A DNA stretch of 24,896 bases. It comes from JAGVPT01 sp963843065 (GTDB lineage: Bacteria > Bacteroidota > Ignavibacteria > UBA10030 > UBA8401). Position 1 is the stretch's first letter, and each line of letters begins with the position of its first letter. A program made the translations under genes and the position numbers. The notes under the pieces were generated by a model. That model saw only the letters and a list, made by a program, of their open reading frames with translations, was not told where the DNA came from and did no database searches. This document shows positions 23,489 through 24,896 of the stretch, piece after piece. The stretch is from positions 1-24,896 of the forward strand of contig CAWJKX010000041.1 in assembly GCA_963843065.1 (NCBI GenBank). Direction: 5' to 3'.

Positions 23489-24058
23489 ATGATCCTGATA
23501 ATTGACAATTACGATTCGTTTACCTTCAACCTTGTTCAATACCTCGGCGAGCTTGGCGTTGAAATCCGTGTTGCCCGCAATGACGCGCTCACTATCTCGG
23601 ACATTGAAAAAATGGCCCCGGAGGGCATCGTGATTTCCCCCGGACCATGCACTCCGAACGAAGCCGGCATCTCGGTCGAACTCATTAAGAAATTTCATAA
23701 GACCATTCCAATTCTCGGCGTCTGCCTCGGGCATCAGGCAATCGGCCAGGCTTTCGGCGGGGAGATCGTGAAAGCACCGACGGTAGTCCACGGAAAAGTG
23801 TCGACGATTAATCATACCGGAAGAGGAATTTTTCGGCAGGTCCCGGATAAGTTTTCGGCCGCTCGGTACCATTCGTTGGTCATCAAGAAAGCGAGTGCCC
23901 CTAAAGAATTGGAAATCACTGCATGGACTGACGATGATATCATCATGGGCGTGAAGCATATTAATTCTCCAACATTCGGAGTACAGTTTCATCCAGAATC
24001 CATCGCAACGCAGTATGGAAAAATTATCTTGGAGAACTTTGTAAAGCGCCGTTATTAA
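23489..24058 (+). CDS. trpG: Anthranilate/aminodeoxychorismate synthase glutaminase component
   Basis: This class I glutamine amidotransferase releases ammonia for TrpE and, in many bacteria, also for PabB in folate synthesis. The 189-residue protein has the catalytic triad Cys79 (LGVCLGHQAIG), His168 and Glu170 (VQFHPESIATQYGK). The start IIDNYDSFTFNLVQYLGELG and the SPGPCTPNEAG loop are diagnostic. It follows trpE by 3 nt, as expected for a co-translated complex. A shared TrpG/PabA role is possible because no separate pabA or pabB is visible. No TrpD fusion is present. Confidence 0.95.
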   Translation: MILIIDNYDSFTFNLVQYLGELGVEIRVARNDALTISDIEKMAPEGIVISPGPCTPNEAGISVELIKKFHKTIPILGVCLGHQAIGQAFGGEIVKAPTVVHGKVSTINHTGRGIFRQVPDKFSAARYHSLVIKKASAPKELEITAWTDDDIIMGVKHINSPTFGVQFHPESIATQYGKIILENFVKRRY

Positions 24059-24087
24059 TTCAGTCATAACCGAAAAGGAATTTACCT

Positions 24088-24798
24088 ATGGCATCAATAA
24101 GGACAGAACATGATATCGTTCAGGATAAACAACTTGATCAACTTGTTCGTACACAAGAGGACGTTTGGCGAGTTTTCCGAATAATGGCAGAATTTGTAGA
24201 AGGCTTCCAAACATTCTCTCGTGTCGGCCCTTGTGTCACTGTTTTTGGTTCTGCTCGCACAAAACCTGGTACACGGTATTATAAGATGACGGAAGAAGTG
24301 GCAAGGGAATTTGTCAGGATCGGGTATGGTGTCATTTCCGGCGGCGGCCCGGGTATTATGGAAGCAGCAAATAAAGGAGCCAAAGAGGCGGGAGGCGTAT
24401 CAGTAGGAATTAATATCGATTTACCGTTTGAGCAAAGTGCGAATCCATACATTGACAAAGATAAATTGACAACGTTTCGCCATTTTTACGTCCGCAAGGT
24501 GATGTTTGTTAAATACGCGCAGGCGTTTATCGTGATGCCGGGGGGATTCGGGACTCTTGATGAAATGTTCGAATCCATTACGCTGGTCCAGACAAAAAAG
24601 GTGAGCAGGTTTCCAATCGTGCTTATGGGTAAAGAATACTGGAGCGGATTGTTCGATTGGGTGAAAACGAAAATGCTCGCCGAAGGAAATATTTCTAAAG
24701 AAGACTTAGACTTATTTTCGATAACGGATGACCCTAAAGTCTCCGCGCAAATCGTAGCTGATTTTTACAAAGGGACGGAGCACGCACCAAACTTTTAG
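24088..24798 (+). CDS. LOG-family protein (TIGR00730-type, putative nucleotide 5'-monophosphate phosphoribohydrolase)
   Basis: The LOG family removes ribose 5'-phosphate from nucleoside monophosphates; plant and some bacterial members make free cytokinins. The 236-residue protein has both family motifs, GGGPGIMEAANKGA (85-98) and PGGFGTLDEMFE (151-162), with conserved Arg136 and Lys137 just before. An AAAAGGA ribosome-binding site (about 24073-24079) precedes the ATG. An N-terminal extension of about 45 residues before the Rossmann fold is common in the larger class. Older databases call these lysine decarboxylases, which is wrong for this family. It follows trpG by 29 nt but is not part of tryptophan synthesis. 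A role in cytokinin production is not supported by context; nucleotide salvage is equally likely. Confidence 0.93.
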   Translation: MASIRTEHDIVQDKQLDQLVRTQEDVWRVFRIMAEFVEGFQTFSRVGPCVTVFGSARTKPGTRYYKMTEEVAREFVRIGYGVISGGGPGIMEAANKGAKEAGGVSVGINIDLPFEQSANPYIDKDKLTTFRHFYVRKVMFVKYAQAFIVMPGGFGTLDEMFESITLVQTKKVSRFPIVLMGKEYWSGLFDWVKTKMLAEGNISKEDLDLFSITDDPKVSAQIVADFYKGTEHAPNF

Positions 24799-24806
24799 AG
24801 ATTGAA

Positions 24807-24896
24807 ATGGAAAAAGCAAAAGTCGCCGACATACTAGACCAAATTGGAACTCTGCTCGAGTTAAAGGGAGAGAACCCGTTTAAATGCCGTGCGTAC
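24807..24896 (+). CDS. N-terminus of a PolX-like DNA polymerase/PHP protein, cut by the window end
   Basis: Thirty codons from the ATG at 24807 to the last base read MEKAKVADILDQIGTLLELK and then GENPFKCRAY. This is the opening helix-hairpin-helix region of bacterial family X DNA polymerases, which begin with an I-A-x-x-L-x-x-I-A-x-L-L-E-L-x-G-E-N-x-F-K-x-R-A-Y pattern and usually end in a PHP exonuclease domain used in base-excision repair. Only the N-terminal domain is visible, so the catalytic parts cannot be checked. It starts 8 nt after the LOG gene's stop. Confidence 0.8.
   Translation, partial: MEKAKVADILDQIGTLLELKGENPFKCRAY

Noticed and set aside
23423..24067. 214-codon minus-strand open frame over trpG
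   Set aside because: Antisense shadow; trpG on the + strand has its full catalytic triad.
24088..24798. Lysine decarboxylase
   Set aside because: This is the old misannotation of the LOG family; the PGGFGTLDE and GGGPGIMEA motifs mark a phosphoribohydrolase-type protein and there is no PLP site.

Overview
The window has two parts of different origin. From about 3057 to the right end (about 21.8 kb) it is ordinary bacterial chromosome, nearly all on the + strand, with closely packed or overlapping housekeeping genes. A very large subtilase ends in a C-terminal domain of the type-IX-secretion (T9SS) kind, and some intergenic gaps carry TAnnTTTG boxes like the -7 element of Bacteroidota promoters. 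With the split methylmalonyl-CoA mutase and the [4Fe-4S]-type PurF, this suggests the Bacteroidota/Ignavibacteriota/Chlorobi side of the tree, most likely an Ignavibacteria-like organism. The genus cannot be read from the sequence.

From 1 to about 3056 the sequence is, in my reading, not native. It is a chain of unrelated, GC-rich, frameshift-ridden pieces: (i) a fold-back inverted repeat of a cysW-like 5' end (about 60-329); (ii) a plasmid- or phage-like run of four small genes (565-2054: DUF6573-like, two small unknowns, a nucleotidyltransferase-like protein); (iii) a G-rich low-complexity stretch (about 2081-2275); (iv) an ECF-type sigma factor (2422-2870). These are separated by near-repeated junk segments ending in long A runs (A33 at 501-533, A26 at 3031-3056). 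At about 2870-2926 there is a degraded match to the reverse complement of the Oxford Nanopore ligation adapter. The simplest reading is unsplit chimeric long reads assembled onto a true contig, cutting off the first 75-80 codons of purF.

Layout of the native part: 3'-truncation-free but N-terminally truncated purF (3057-4298); a T9SS-type subtilase broken by at least six indels (4301-8665); CDP-alcohol phosphatidyltransferase (8669 to about 9233), ftsY and mutL; a two-hairpin palindromic element; methylmalonyl-CoA mutase large subunit; a UbiA-family DPPR-synthase-like prenyltransferase; a 332-nt gap with an antisense stop-free frame; DUF362 protein, EamA transporter, acylphosphatase, ispF, PAP2 phosphatase, lnt; L-threonine aldolase (two frameshifts), a YbgC-like thioesterase, trpE-trpG, a LOG-family protein and the first 30 codons of a PolX-like protein.

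Themes are envelope and lipid work (phosphatidyltransferase, FtsY, prenyltransferase, IspF, PAP2, Lnt), amino-acid and purine biosynthesis (PurF, TrpE/G), DNA repair (MutL, PolX) and propionate/succinate metabolism (MCM). Many genes touch or overlap (pgsA-like/ftsY, lnt/threonine aldolase, trpE/trpG), suggesting operons. Indels scattered in otherwise sensible genes fit incompletely polished long-read data. I found no convincing new biological system. The most informative signals are the chimeric left end, the broken giant protease and the unexplained antisense frame near 15 kb.
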